Assembly (NCBI RefSeq): GCF_029223285.1 | Contig: NZ_JARHUJ010000003.1 | Location: 186,001 to 250,000, forward strand | Direction of reading: 5' to 3' | Length of the DNA stretch: 64,000 bases | Origin: Paraflavitalea sp. CAU 1676 | GTDB taxonomy: Bacteria; Bacteroidota; Bacteroidia; Chitinophagales; Chitinophagaceae | Shown here: positions 43,672-52,277 of the stretch, piece after piece | How positions within the stretch are numbered: position 1 is the stretch's first letter | Layout: the number at the start of each line of letters is the position of its first letter | Program-made: the position numbers and the translations under genes | Notes under the pieces: generated by a model | Database searches by the model: none | What the model was told of the DNA's origin: nothing | The model's input: the letters and a program-made list of their open reading frames with translations, nothing else

Positions 43672-44232
43672 CTATTTAAAACCTATTCTGTCCCGATCTT
43701 CCCATTTCTTCTGAATAGCTTTTTCATCAAGCAGATTTTCGATGGCATCATAAATATGATTCAATTGCACATCATGTTCACCGAGGTGTTCCCGTATCTG
43801 CTCGATCTGATCCCTGATATCATTTTGTGCCAGCAGCGTTTTACGGATATCGACAAATACCCGCATAATGGCAACATTCATCGTGATTGCTTTATCTGAA
43901 CTTAAAGCAGAACTTAGCATTGCTACTCCCTGTTCAGTGAAGGCGTAAGGCAAATATTTCAGATGGGCTCCGCGGCCTGTCTTTAAGATCACAATTTGTG
44001 ATCTTAAAGAATCTGTCTTAGCGGTACTGGCAATTTGAGGTTGCAAGGCGTCCCATTCTTCCCTTGTCAATTGAAACATAAAATCCTCCGGAAATCTTTT
44101 AAGGTTCCGTTTCACTGCTTGGTTCAATGTCCGGGTTTCAACCTCATACAGTTGTGCGAGATCCATATCGAGCATGACCCGTTCACCGCGGATAACATAG
44201 ATTCTATTTTGTATCGACTGTATTAATTGCAT
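43672..44232 (-). CDS. ORF6N-domain protein
   Basis: This 186-aa protein begins with the ORF6N signature (IYVIRGERVMLDMDLAQLYEV), followed by the TLNQAVKRNLKRFP and LPYAFTEQGVAMLSS segments. ORF6N proteins are KilA-N-related DNA-binding proteins of phages and mobile elements. The C-terminal 50 residues form a probable coiled coil. It is 37 nt downstream of the integrase stop on the same strand, so both may be co-transcribed. Confidence 0.85.
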   Translation of the reverse strand: MQLIQSIQNRIYVIRGERVMLDMDLAQLYEVETRTLNQAVKRNLKRFPEDFMFQLTREEWDALQPQIASTAKTDSLRSQIVILKTGRGAHLKYLPYAFTEQGVAMLSSALSSDKAITMNVAIMRVFVDIRKTLLAQNDIRDQIEQIREHLGEHDVQLNHIYDAIENLLDEKAIQKKWEDRDRIGFK

Positions 44233-44269
44233 TGGTAGATTTTTTGTTATGGCAATTGCCTTCTGGTTT

Positions 44270-45388
44270 TTAGCTTGTTTGTATTTCCGGCAATTTGGTA
44301 GCGGCGGTTCTGATGTTTCTTTTCTGCACCCTGTGCTGGTATCGCCTCAAAACCTGGGTAACGTCTGATTGGCCGAGATAGGCAGCAACCGTGAATACAT
44401 CAATGCCCTGATCTAGCAGAATATCGGAAACACTATGGCGGAAGCAGTGCCACGTGATTTTTTTCTGAATACCGGCAGCATTAACCCAATCCTGCAGTAT
44501 ATCTAAAACAGTATCATAACTGGGCAGTTTGAATACCAACTCACCTGGCTGCCCTGGTTCTCCAATCAATGCGGCAACGACGGGGTGCAATGGTATTTCC
44601 AAGGGTACACCGGTTTTAGACTGCCTGCGAAGGACAATGGTTTCTGGTCTGATCTGATTCCAGGTTAAAGGATCGACATCACACCATCGGAAGCCGCTAT
44701 ACAGACTGCATACGGCTGCTTTCCTGACCTCATTGTGCCGACAAGGGGTAGATAGCAATATTTTGTATTCGTGGGGCTCTAAGGTGTCTTTAATGCCGGT
44801 GGGGTGTGATTTGCATTTTATTTTTTCTGTAGGATTTTCCCTAAAATAGCCATCTTCCTGTGCAACACTGATCATCTTCTTAAAACGCATAAAGTAGTCT
44901 GCAGGTGTTTCTCCGTTCAGGTTGTCGAGCAGGTATTTTTGGAACCGCTCACAGAAATTCTTACTAATATCTCCTGAGCAGATATAAAGATCATTTGTAG
45001 CGGCTTCAAGATCCTCTTCCAGTTCTTCTTTAGATGCTCCTTGATCAATGGCAACAAATTTCTTGAATGAGCTCAAAGAAGCAGGCAGACTGCGATTGGT
45101 CTCGCTATGATTTTTCTTGACATACTTTTCAAAGTATAGAAAGAAGTTCTCTTTCAGTTTTGCGGGAGAGACAAAGCCTCTGCCTTTTGTCTGCGCATCG
45201 AGCAGGGTTTGCGCTTTGATGGTTTCCAGATTTGCTAATGCCTGGATATTATAGCTGCGTTGTATTTTATCTTTTGGCTGTGTATAAGTGAAGATGCCGG
45301 TGGCAAATCTGCCACCTTTTCTGCGTCCTAACTCTAATGTGTAATAGGTCTTCGTTCCATCTGAAGACAGGCGTGGTACAATATTCAT
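44270..45388 (-). CDS. int: Tyrosine-type site-specific recombinase (ICE integrase)
   Basis: This 372-aa tyrosine recombinase integrates and excises the ICE. The N-terminal part includes an Arm-type and a SAM-like core-binding region. The catalytic part has R234 (SGFRWCD), K258, H314 and R317 (HCFRHS) and the nucleophile Y350 (RRYQHR). The position usually held by His or Trp, in the segment after the second box, is Gln340 (AYLGQSD). It faces the tRNA-Leu gene 326 bp away, separated by an array of short repeats. Confidence 0.93.
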   Translation of the reverse strand: MNIVPRLSSDGTKTYYTLELGRRKGGRFATGIFTYTQPKDKIQRSYNIQALANLETIKAQTLLDAQTKGRGFVSPAKLKENFFLYFEKYVKKNHSETNRSLPASLSSFKKFVAIDQGASKEELEEDLEAATNDLYICSGDISKNFCERFQKYLLDNLNGETPADYFMRFKKMISVAQEDGYFRENPTEKIKCKSHPTGIKDTLEPHEYKILLSTPCRHNEVRKAAVCSLYSGFRWCDVDPLTWNQIRPETIVLRRQSKTGVPLEIPLHPVVAALIGEPGQPGELVFKLPSYDTVLDILQDWVNAAGIQKKITWHCFRHSVSDILLDQGIDVFTVAAYLGQSDVTQVLRRYQHRVQKRNIRTAATKLPEIQTS

Positions 45389-45480
45389 AACTCACTTTTT
45401 TCTGTGATAAAATTAGTTTCTGAGAGAACCTTAGAGAATAGCTTAATCAAAATGAAAAAGGTGGTATAAAAACGTCATGT

Positions 45481-45655
45481 TGTGTCAGATGGCGCATGTG
45501 TCACATTTGAAAGCCGCGACAGGAGAGGATTTGATCGATTTGCCAGTTCCGATTGCTTTTTACCGGAACACGAATTTTTGGAGAAATTTACGTGTGTCAT
45601 TCATGTGTCTTTTATGTGTCAACAAAAGCGGGAAAAAGCGGAAAAAACCGACACA
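45481..45655. repeat. TGTGTC repeat array between integrase and tRNA (candidate arm sites)
   Basis: TGTGTC occurs at 45481, 45497, 45593, 45604 and 45615, and inverted (GACACA) at 45650. Three of them (45593, 45604, 45615) are spaced exactly 11 bp apart, about one helical turn. Regularly spaced short repeats between an integrase gene and its att site are characteristic of arm-type integrase or accessory-protein binding sites. No experimental link is implied. Confidence 0.5.
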
Positions 45656-45677
45656 TAATTGAATGACCTACAAAGCA

Positions 45678-45710
45678 AAAGTCCTGTAGATCAGCGACCT
45701 ACAGGACTTT
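45678..45710. terminator. Perfect inverted repeat beside the tRNA 3' end
   Basis: AAAGTCCTGTAG (45678-45689) pairs perfectly with CTACAGGACTTT (45699-45710) around a 9-nt loop. The flanking A and T runs make it terminator-like in both directions. It lies 4 bp outside the tRNA-Leu 3' end and would end the tRNA transcript. Confidence 0.8.
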
Positions 45711-45714
45711 CAAG

Positions 45715-45798
45715 TGCCCAGAACAGGAATCGAACCTGCACTACCTTTCGATAACAAGATTTTGAGTCTAGCGCGTCTACCAGTTCCGCCATCTGGGC
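45715..45798 (-). tRNA. tRNA-Leu (CAA)
   Basis: The minus strand folds as a class II tRNA. Its 7-bp acceptor stem GCCCAGA/TCTGGGC carries an A discriminator, the D-arm reads GGCGGAACTGGTAGACGC, and the T-arm has GGTTCGATTCC. The anticodon loop CTCAAAA gives anticodon CAA, and there is a long variable arm. The 3' CCA is not encoded. The anticodon stem has one mismatch. The 3' end faces the integrase, so this gene is the ICE attachment site. Confidence 0.93.
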
Positions 45799-45934
45799 TC
45801 TTGCTTGGGGGTGCAATATTAAGGAATTGTGCATTTTCAGCCAAATATGGAGACTATTTTTCTGCACTTTATTTCAATAAGTTATCTTTTTCGCCAACGA
45901 TCCCCGTCTCCCCAGCCGCATTTGGCGGGCGAAA

Positions 45935-45990
45935 CGGAAATGACCCGCAGTTTTAATTGGGAAGTCTAAGCGGAAATGACCCGCAGTTTT
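45935..45990. repeat. 20-bp direct repeat right of the tRNA
   Basis: CGGAAATGACCCGCAGTTTT occurs at 45935-45954 and again at 45971-45990, 36 bp apart. Each copy can form a short GCGG/CCGC hairpin followed by T's, so they are terminator-like on the plus strand. They lie on the chromosomal side of the tRNA. Confidence 0.6.
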
Positions 45991-46044
45991 TGTAAAGACG
46001 GGAGATTTTTGAATCCATAGAGAAATAAGGTACTTATCCGTTCT

Positions 46045-46311
46045 TTATGCCAGGAAACGGGTGGGTGAGTCATTAGCGTTAAGGGTTTCTTCCACGCAGA
46101 TGTAGTTATTCATGAATAGCATGTTGTCGAGTTCATGTATGACGATCTGACCTGCTTTATATTCCATCTCCACCAAAGCTACCCCCTCCGAATAGCCGCT
46201 TCGTGCATTCATTACAATCCTTGCAGACGTAACCAAACCAAAAGGAATAAGAAGTGCTATCACCTGAGAAGAAGTGGTGAACCGGTTTAAATTGGTAATC
46301 AATATTCGCAT
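46045..46311 (-). CDS. RRM-domain RNA-binding protein, divergent
   Basis: The protein is about 88 aa from the ATG at 46311 (MRILITNLNRFTTSSQ). It is a single RNA-recognition motif: RNP2-like ILITNL and the RNP1-region VALVEMEY are recognisable. The canonical RNP1 aromatic residues are replaced (SEGVALVEM instead of RGFGFVEM). It is divergent from a second RRM gene at 46659. Confidence 0.78.
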   Translation of the reverse strand: MRILITNLNRFTTSSQVIALLIPFGLVTSARIVMNARSGYSEGVALVEMEYKAGQIVIHELDNMLFMNNYICVEETLNANDSPTRFLA

Positions 46312-46658
46312 TGTGTAGTATTTACTTAATTGGAACATTGACCAGATATAGTGTATGGGAAGATGTAAAGCGGGGGGTAGGACTTACAAAATAAGAAGCC
46401 AATCCATGAAAGTTAAGCTTATTATTGGTCATTAACTAACTTATTTTAAGAGCAGAGCGTTTCATCATGCTGTATGTGGGGACAATTCGCCCCTATGGGC
46501 GATCCTAAAATAAATAAGTGATTGCCAGTTTATAAGCGTACCTTCAATCATAATCATTTGAGCCTCGCATCAGTAAACGTCATCAATCTGCTGCTGTTAC
46601 CGCAAATTCATTTCCTTACTTCTTGCCTTACTCAGATATCACTTCTAAATTTTTACAC
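46312..46658. other. 347-bp divergent intergenic region between two RRM genes
   Basis: No gene is seen. The region holds a small CGCCC-ctat-GGGCG hairpin near 46488 and is otherwise AT-rich. Long untranslated leaders are common for bacterial RRM and cold-shock genes, so the promoter and leader of the plus-strand gene are probably here. Confidence 0.4.
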
Positions 46659-46925
46659 ATGAACATTTATGTATCCAATCTGGCCTTTAATATCCAGGAC
46701 GAAGAGTTAAAGAACCTGTTTACCCCTTTCGGCACAGTGACTTCTTCAAAAGTCATCAATGACAGGGAAACGGGCCGCTCCAGAGGTTTTGGCTTTGTAG
46801 AAATGGACGATGACGCTGCTGCCAAAAAAGCAATTCAACAATTGGATCAATCAAGCCTCGATGGCCGGGCTATTCGCGTATCGGAAGCCAGGGAAAAGCC
46901 AGCAAGATCCAACAACCGGTATTAG
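46659..46925 (+). CDS. RRM-domain RNA-binding protein
   Basis: The protein is 88 aa from the ATG at 46659 (MNIYVSNLAFNIQDEEL). It is a complete RNA-recognition motif with RNP2 (IYVSNL) and RNP1 (RSRGFGFVEM), followed by a short basic tail. Single-RRM proteins of this type bind RNA in many Bacteroidota and cyanobacteria. A rho-independent terminator follows 37 nt after the stop. Confidence 0.93.
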   Translation: MNIYVSNLAFNIQDEELKNLFTPFGTVTSSKVINDRETGRSRGFGFVEMDDDAAAKKAIQQLDQSSLDGRAIRVSEAREKPARSNNRY

Positions 46926-46962
46926 ATCAACAAAGACTTTTGGTCAATATAAAGTAATACAG

Positions 46963-46990
46963 AAAAAGCCTGCTTTTTTGCCGGCTTTTT
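46963..46990 (+). terminator. Rho-independent terminator of the RRM gene
   Basis: AAAAAGCC (46963-46970) pairs with GGCTTTTT (46983-46990) around a 12-nt loop, with the T tract forming part of the right arm. Confidence 0.8.
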
Positions 46991-47007
46991 CATGTTGCCT
47001 ATCATTC

Positions 47008-47286
47008 ATGAAATATTTAAAAGAGCACTTAAGCTATTCATATAACTGGCCTCATGGCGGCGATCCTTTGTTTACAGGAGTACCGAGTCGTCGAATGTTT
47101 GATCGCGACAACGGCTTCCAGGTTTTGTTTATCATCAATTGTTTCTACGAATCAATTGGCGTTACTACGCCTCAAGCCGGCAATAAAATTGAAAAGCTGA
47201 TCAATATGCAACTCCCCCTGGAAGTTAAAAGCGAGCTGTCCGTTTTTAACTGGTTAAAAGGGATATACCTGTATCACTCCGATTAG
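47008..47286 (+). CDS. Small hypothetical protein
   Basis: This 92-aa soluble protein begins MKYLKEHLSYSYNW at the ATG at 47008. The longer upstream frame would cover the terminator and the RRM tail and is not credible. It contains no recognised motif. Its last 4 bases overlap the end of the GH43-like gene on the other strand. Confidence 0.55.
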   Translation: MKYLKEHLSYSYNWPHGGDPLFTGVPSRRMFDRDNGFQVLFIINCFYESIGVTTPQAGNKIEKLINMQLPLEVKSELSVFNWLKGIYLYHSD

Positions 47287-48983
47287 TGCACCACTCCCCG
47301 TGTAACGCCATTCTCTCCAAACGCATCTACCACAAACCAATATTGCTGGTCCTTATTCAAACTACGGATAGTAAGTTTTGTTTCTCCATACACCTGGTAC
47401 ACCCGGTTCAGGTTATGCCTGTGAATACCGAAACGAACGTTGTATCCCGTGGCGCCAGTCTGCTTGGGCCAGCTTATGGTGACGTTGCGGGCATCTTGCT
47501 TATCCCTTTCTACCCTATACGATTTTACCTGCGAGGGTTTTACGCCAGTCCCTTTTCCAAAAACCCGGAAACCTGATATAGCGAATTGGCCGCCTGGCAC
47601 CCGGTAATTCGTCACTTTAAAGTAACGCGCTTTGATGGGGACTTTAAATACATGGTATTGATGGGTGAGATCTTCCTCATTGGTGGTTTTATCCACCAAT
47701 GTGGACCAGTCCTTCTTGTCGGTAGAATACTCCAGCAGGTACTGCTGTGCCTTCACCCCCTCACGGCCGAAAAGTTGGGTGTTGTGTTCGGCAAAGTTGA
47801 GCTGTACAGCATTGACCACTGATACAACTCCGAGATCCACACTTAGCCATTCACCTTTATCACCGGTTTCGGCACTCCAGTAATCACGCACTTCCTCATT
47901 CACAGCGAGGGCTGGCTCGTGTGCCGGAAGGGCAGAAGAGGCTTCTACCGTTTTTTTGTAGGACAGCAACATCCAACCCGGGAACAGTTCTCTCAAGTCT
48001 TTTATCTTATGCCTGGGCATTACCATGGGATAGTCCGCAAATTCGGTATGCGCTATTATTTGTCCATCCTTATCAAAGGTTACCGGAAATAATCCCAACC
48101 GGCGTTCGAAAATGTGCTTTACCGAGATCACCATAGTCACCACCCGCCAGTAATTTCCATACTTATCAGTAAAGGTAGCTCCATGACCACCACCATTGAT
48201 AAATCCTTCAGGTTTGCTTGAAAAGGGGCTTTCGGGAGCATAGTTAAACGGTCCCAGTGGTTTGTTGGAAACCAGATAGCCATCGGCATAGCTTTTATAT
48301 TGCGTGCCTGGCGCAGAATACTGGTAATAATATTTGCCCTGGTATTTGGTTACCCACGGCGCTTCGGTCCAGGGACTTTCGATGCCTGTGTTGTAATCGC
48401 CCGGCCTTTCCCAGCCACGCATAGCGGGATCACCCTTCAATACATTTACCGGCGTACCGATCGGATTGAGCTTGTTATTGACATCGAGTTCGACAGCCTG
48501 CAGATAGCCATTGTTGGTGCAGCCAAAGTATAGGTATATTTTTCCGTCCGTGTCCTGGAAAAGATCGGGATCACCCACCGTAAAGGGAAAATTATCGTTG
48601 TATACCGACCATTTTCCAGCGACCGGATCATCGGCTTTATAGATCAGCTTACTGTTCATAGGGAAATAATACAGCACCCCATTGATCACTGCCGCCGTTG
48701 GCGCATCCTTTTCGAAAGGAAGGTCGCTCGTGGTCACAAAGTTCCAGGATAGCAGGTCTTTTGAATACCAATATCCTCCCGTGGCGGTGGCGAACAGGAA
48801 GTAATTGTCTTTATACAATACGATGGTAGGATCGGCAGCTGCACGACGCGATGGCTTATCGGGGGTAAAGCGGTAGCTTAGGTTTAACGGATTGCAGAAT
48901 GTTTGACCGAATACAAGGGCGGGCATTCCAATCAGCATTACCAGAAGAACGATGCTAAGAAATTGCTTACTCCAGCGATACAT
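47283..48983 (-). CDS. GH43-like glycoside hydrolase with discoidin and Fn3-like domains
   Basis: This 566-aa secreted protein has a signal peptide ending in LVFGQ. A five-bladed propeller covers about residues 30-340. The likely catalytic Asp is in AADPTIVLYKDNY, the pKa-modulating Asp in VGDPDLFQDTDG and the acid Glu in ESPWTEAPWV. The C-terminal part holds a discoidin-type (F5/8C) carbohydrate-binding module (about 350-480) and an Fn3 module. GH43 enzymes act on arabinan or xylan side chains. It is probably periplasmic or surface-exposed and is unlinked to the sialate operon. Confidence 0.82.
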   Translation of the reverse strand: MYRWSKQFLSIVLLVMLIGMPALVFGQTFCNPLNLSYRFTPDKPSRRAAADPTIVLYKDNYFLFATATGGYWYSKDLLSWNFVTTSDLPFEKDAPTAAVINGVLYYFPMNSKLIYKADDPVAGKWSVYNDNFPFTVGDPDLFQDTDGKIYLYFGCTNNGYLQAVELDVNNKLNPIGTPVNVLKGDPAMRGWERPGDYNTGIESPWTEAPWVTKYQGKYYYQYSAPGTQYKSYADGYLVSNKPLGPFNYAPESPFSSKPEGFINGGGHGATFTDKYGNYWRVVTMVISVKHIFERRLGLFPVTFDKDGQIIAHTEFADYPMVMPRHKIKDLRELFPGWMLLSYKKTVEASSALPAHEPALAVNEEVRDYWSAETGDKGEWLSVDLGVVSVVNAVQLNFAEHNTQLFGREGVKAQQYLLEYSTDKKDWSTLVDKTTNEEDLTHQYHVFKVPIKARYFKVTNYRVPGGQFAISGFRVFGKGTGVKPSQVKSYRVERDKQDARNVTISWPKQTGATGYNVRFGIHRHNLNRVYQVYGETKLTIRSLNKDQQYWFVVDAFGENGVTRGVVH

Positions 48984-49080
48984 ACAAATATTGTTTTATT
49001 GAGGACCTTCAGGCGAATGAAGACGTTTTACAATTGGTCCGCCGTTAGTGTGCAGCAATAAAATCGCAGCTCATTCCACG

Positions 49081-49110
49081 AAAAAGCAGGCCACGAGGGC
49101 CTGCTTTTTT
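49081..49110 (-). terminator. Terminator for the ZU5-like lipoprotein gene
   Basis: AAAAAGCAGGCC (49081-49092) pairs with GGCCTGCTTTTT (49098-49109) around a 5-nt loop. It lies 65 nt downstream of the lipoprotein stop on the minus strand. The symmetrical A and T flanks make it active in either direction. Confidence 0.85.
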
Positions 49111-49173
49111 TATTTACCATGTCCCAATTTGCCTTTTTGAAATGAAATTATTCCTATGCGACGCGTTTCAAGT

Positions 49174-50442
49174 TTAGATGACGCGCTTCACCCGGAAGTA
49201 TCCATCGATGGCGGCTGTGCCGATCTGCTTACTATCGGCCGAAAAACGTCCGGCAGGAGCGCAGTTGAATCGTCCTATGACCCAATCACCCTTGTTACCC
49301 CATTTATCGATCACAGCTGCTCCTTCACTATCTTTAAATGCATTGGAAGCATCATAATAATACGAACTATGCTGATAGCCGGCATCCTGGTCGCTGTGGG
49401 CCAGCGAAGCAGGGTTCTGGCTGCCGGATCTCCATCCAAAGCTGCCGGTACCAGCCGGACATATAAGCGTGAGGGCAACTCCATCTCCCAATCCGTTTAT
49501 ACTCGCACTGGAAGTGCCGATCAGCATGGCCGATCCTTCCAGAACCTGCCAATCGCCGCCATTGATGCGAAAAGCCAGCCCTTCACCCAGCACGGTTATA
49601 TGTGCCAGCAGGAGTAACTGATGCGCATCACTGGCTATTTCTGCGATCGCTGTAGCTTCAACCTGACCGTTTACCGTGCCCGGCGCTGTATAAGTTGCCG
49701 CACTACCATTAGCCTGGAGTTTGCCGGGGCCTGTAAGGGTCCATTTTTTAACCAGTACCGCTGAAACGGGTTTTCCTTCCCCCAGCGGCAGTGTGCTTTC
49801 ATCGGCCGCATTGAGCGGCGCCAACATATCGTCTGCGAACGGATGATAATTCATCACCTGCAGGTTGATCGATTCACCAGTACCGAGTACAGCACTTGCC
49901 GGTTTGATCTTCAGCCAGGTAACCAGGATCCAATCACTGAAGTGTTTGGTGGAAACCGACACCGTCTTATTTACCTTATCCACCACAAATGGCTGCACCA
50001 TTTGCCAGATACCTTTCTCATCCTGCCAGGCGAGCGATAGCGCGTCTTCCGATGGAATAGAATCCATGTACCTGGCATAGGAAAAACGAACAGTAACAGG
50101 TTTGCTGAACTGTTTGCCGTGCGGCGTTAACCGGAAACCATTACCCAGGCCTGCATCGCAAGTGCCTTTCACGGGCTGCAGCTGAAAATTCACGGTCTCT
50201 GACAGGGCGCCGGCTGGAACGATAACGGTTACCGAGCCATCGGCGGTAGCCAGTTGCCCACCGGCGGCTCCGATCGATTTATTGATCGCAGCTCCGATGG
50301 TTTCTCCCACCGGACGGGACACCGGCGTTTGCTCACCACTTACAGGGTTTTCGGGGTTTCCTCCTTTTTTACAGGAAACAATACCCATTCCCAATACACA
50401 AATAAAGACCAGGAAAAAAGAACGAATGCTACTATATTTCAT
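49174..50442 (-). CDS. Secreted lipoprotein with ZU5-like and beta domains
   Basis: This protein of about 422 aa begins MKYSSIRSFFLVF and has the lipobox GIVSC. After a short linker, residues 60-160 resemble a ZU5 domain (GGQLATADGSVTVIVPAGALS and then VTVRFSYAR). The remaining 260 residues are beta-rich, probably two or three Ig-like modules. It is surface-anchored and its ligand is unknown. It is encoded alone, with a terminator downstream. Confidence 0.75.
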   Translation of the reverse strand: MKYSSIRSFFLVFICVLGMGIVSCKKGGNPENPVSGEQTPVSRPVGETIGAAINKSIGAAGGQLATADGSVTVIVPAGALSETVNFQLQPVKGTCDAGLGNGFRLTPHGKQFSKPVTVRFSYARYMDSIPSEDALSLAWQDEKGIWQMVQPFVVDKVNKTVSVSTKHFSDWILVTWLKIKPASAVLGTGESINLQVMNYHPFADDMLAPLNAADESTLPLGEGKPVSAVLVKKWTLTGPGKLQANGSAATYTAPGTVNGQVEATAIAEIASDAHQLLLLAHITVLGEGLAFRINGGDWQVLEGSAMLIGTSSASINGLGDGVALTLICPAGTGSFGWRSGSQNPASLAHSDQDAGYQHSSYYYDASNAFKDSEGAAVIDKWGNKGDWVIGRFNCAPAGRFSADSKQIGTAAIDGYFRVKRVI

Positions 50443-50753
50443 ATGCCGGATTTGAAGCGGCAAGGTAGGGCAATACCGATCGCAGGGAAATCACATAAGC
50501 ATGTGAAAGGTAGGACCGGCGGGGCTTTCGTGTCAACTTTTTACATTAGGAACGCGTCGTTATATTCAATATATTTATACCTACAATCTTCATCATTATA
50601 CTACAGTATATTTAGTCCCGGGTCACGGGCATACACTGATCGTTCGTTCCAACCTTCGTTATTACCAGTAAAATTTGTTCAAATTCACAGCTCAGCATTG
50701 ACCGGATCCATTCTGTCCGAATCCTTTTTTTAGAAATACCAGAACTGTATAAT
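50443..50753. other. 311-bp intergenic region
   Basis: No gene is seen. This is the shared upstream region of the lipoprotein gene (minus) and the 204-aa gene (plus). It is AT-rich in its centre and has no repeat of note. Confidence 0.4.
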
Positions 50754-51368
50754 ATGCAGGAAGTTGACCTTTTAAATTTTACTATGGAGAACAAGAAGTC
50801 TGGCCTCGCCATTTTAGCAGAACAGATGCCGGCAGTTAAAGCATATAAGCAGGTTGCGTGGAACATCAACCATATCAGGAAAACCGATGGGCCATTGCCC
50901 GGCGCCACCCTCCTCACCAAATGCATCAGTTGCCTGGAACTGGATAACGGACGTAACATGTTGAAAAAATGGAAGATCGATTTGCTTGAACTGGAAAAGC
51001 CTTATTGCACCGATCGTTTTTTTACCATGACTTCCGCCGCTGAAAAGAACAATGACAAGAAACAGGAGACCATTCATTTCCTGGTTTGCAATACACATCC
51101 CAATCTCAACATCGTTTTGGAAATAGACATCAACAGCCGGCGAGCCTGCTGGCTGTATTATGATGCTTTAAAAGAAACCGCCTTACAACATGTATTGTTG
51201 CTGGTGTTGCAGCTATTTGTAAAGAATGAGATCAGGTCGTTGAATGTACACCATGTTGCGATAAGGCTCAACATCGGCCACGTAAAAACCTTTTTCAAGC
51301 GCAACAACTACATCATTCAGATCGAGCAACCACCCACTGGCGCCCCGGCCCCCAACATACACCCATAA
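50754..51368 (+). CDS. Hypothetical protein
   Basis: This 204-aa soluble protein has an uncertain start (50754, or the ATG at 50784). The second half contains LVCNTHPNLNIVLEIDINS and KNEIRSLNVHHVAIRLNIGH with alternating strands. I recognise no family. It is convergent with the FadR-type regulator gene, separated by a GC-rich hairpin. Confidence 0.55.
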   Translation: MQEVDLLNFTMENKKSGLAILAEQMPAVKAYKQVAWNINHIRKTDGPLPGATLLTKCISCLELDNGRNMLKKWKIDLLELEKPYCTDRFFTMTSAAEKNNDKKQETIHFLVCNTHPNLNIVLEIDINSRRACWLYYDALKETALQHVLLLVLQLFVKNEIRSLNVHHVAIRLNIGHVKTFFKRNNYIIQIEQPPTGAPAPNIHP

Positions 51369-51373
51369 AAATA

Positions 51374-51399
51374 CCCCCAGGACCATCGGACGCCGGGGG
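51374..51399. terminator. Weak GC hairpin between convergent genes
   Basis: CCCCC (51374-51378) can pair with GGGGG (51395-51399), followed within 10 nt by a T run (GTTTTT). The stem is short, so the call is tentative. It lies between the convergent genes ending at 51368 and 51450. Confidence 0.35.
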
Positions 51400-51449
51400 C
51401 AGAAAGTTTTTATCAATAACAATTGATTCAGTAACGGTAGATACACGAC

Positions 51450-52160
51450 CTATTTGGCAAATATCCGTGCGAAGTGATTCTGCAGGTGATTGCGCATACC
51501 AGTACGAAATTCATCGGGCGTTCCATTCTCGAGTATCTTGACCAGGGCCTTGTGCGATACAAAGGTCTGTGTACCGGTTTGCTTCTTCAACAAGCCGCTA
51601 TTGTGAACATAATCAAATACAGGCAATAGCAACCGCTGAAACTTCTTCAACGCATCATTGCCAGTGATTTCGTACAGCTTTCCATGAAAAGCGATCTCAT
51701 GTTCTATATTGAACAGGTAGTTCTTCGCCATGGGCGGTTCATTGCTCACGATCACTTTCAATTCTTTAATGTCCTTGGCCGTAATGCGGTGAAAGAGCAG
51801 ATCGGCCATGCCGATCTCCAATACAAGGCGTAGTTCGAAGATATCTTTCAGTGTTTCCTGATCTAGGATGTGCGGATTCATGCTTTTGCTCATGATCCCA
51901 AAGAGGTCGGGGCTGGTGATCACCGCGCCTTTTTTCTTTTTCGATTCTATAAGACCCATCATACGCATCCGCAGCAGGGCCTCGCGTATAACGGTACGGC
52001 TTACGCCAAGTGATTCTGCCAGTTCAACTTCTTTCGGTATCGCATCGCCCACTTTCAGCTTTCTATCCATCAGTAATTGCACCAGGTTCGACTCTACTTT
52101 ATCCACGAGCGTACTGGTATCGAGCGATTTGAGGTCTTCTATAATTGCGGTAACGGCCAT
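51450..52160 (-). CDS. nanR: FadR-subfamily GntR regulator of the sialate operon
   Basis: This 236-aa protein has an N-terminal GntR winged helix (KEVELAESLGVSRTVIREALLRM, about residues 43-65). A FadR/FCD-type all-helical effector domain follows, with the metal-binding pattern ending in HEIAFHGKLYEITGN and SHKALVKIL. The gene is divergent from nanO across 183 bp that hold a perfect palindrome. Naming it nanR is inference from context; the E. coli NanR is a FadR-type sialate sensor. Confidence 0.82.
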   Translation of the reverse strand: MAVTAIIEDLKSLDTSTLVDKVESNLVQLLMDRKLKVGDAIPKEVELAESLGVSRTVIREALLRMRMMGLIESKKKKGAVITSPDLFGIMSKSMNPHILDQETLKDIFELRLVLEIGMADLLFHRITAKDIKELKVIVSNEPPMAKNYLFNIEHEIAFHGKLYEITGNDALKKFQRLLLPVFDYVHNSGLLKKQTGTQTFVSHKALVKILENGTPDEFRTGMRNHLQNHFARIFAK

Positions 52161-52237
52161 AAATATGTATTACTTATTTTCCAAAAATAACAAAATCTTC
52201 GAATTGCGTGGCGTGCGAAATCGATTGCATTATAAAA

Positions 52238-52252
52238 TACTGATAATCAGTA
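52238..52252. promoter_or_regulatory. Perfect 7-1-7 palindrome, candidate operator
   Basis: TACTGAT-A-ATCAGTA is a perfect inverted repeat of 15 bp. It lies between the divergent FadR-type regulator and nanO start codons, 92 nt from nanO. GntR/FadR dimers bind short palindromes of about this length, so it is the obvious candidate site. No second copy was noticed in the operon. Confidence 0.6.
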
Positions 52253-52277
52253 AACACACTTTTATTTAGCAGTTTAT

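Noticed and set aside
45799-46044. Second tRNA or att core on the right of the tRNA
   Set aside because: No tRNA-like sequence or copy of the tRNA 3' end was found here, so the right boundary is taken at the tRNA itself.
46810-47007. 5' extension of the small gene at 47008
   Set aside because: The extension would overlap the RRM gene and read through its terminator. The ATG at 47008 is preferred.
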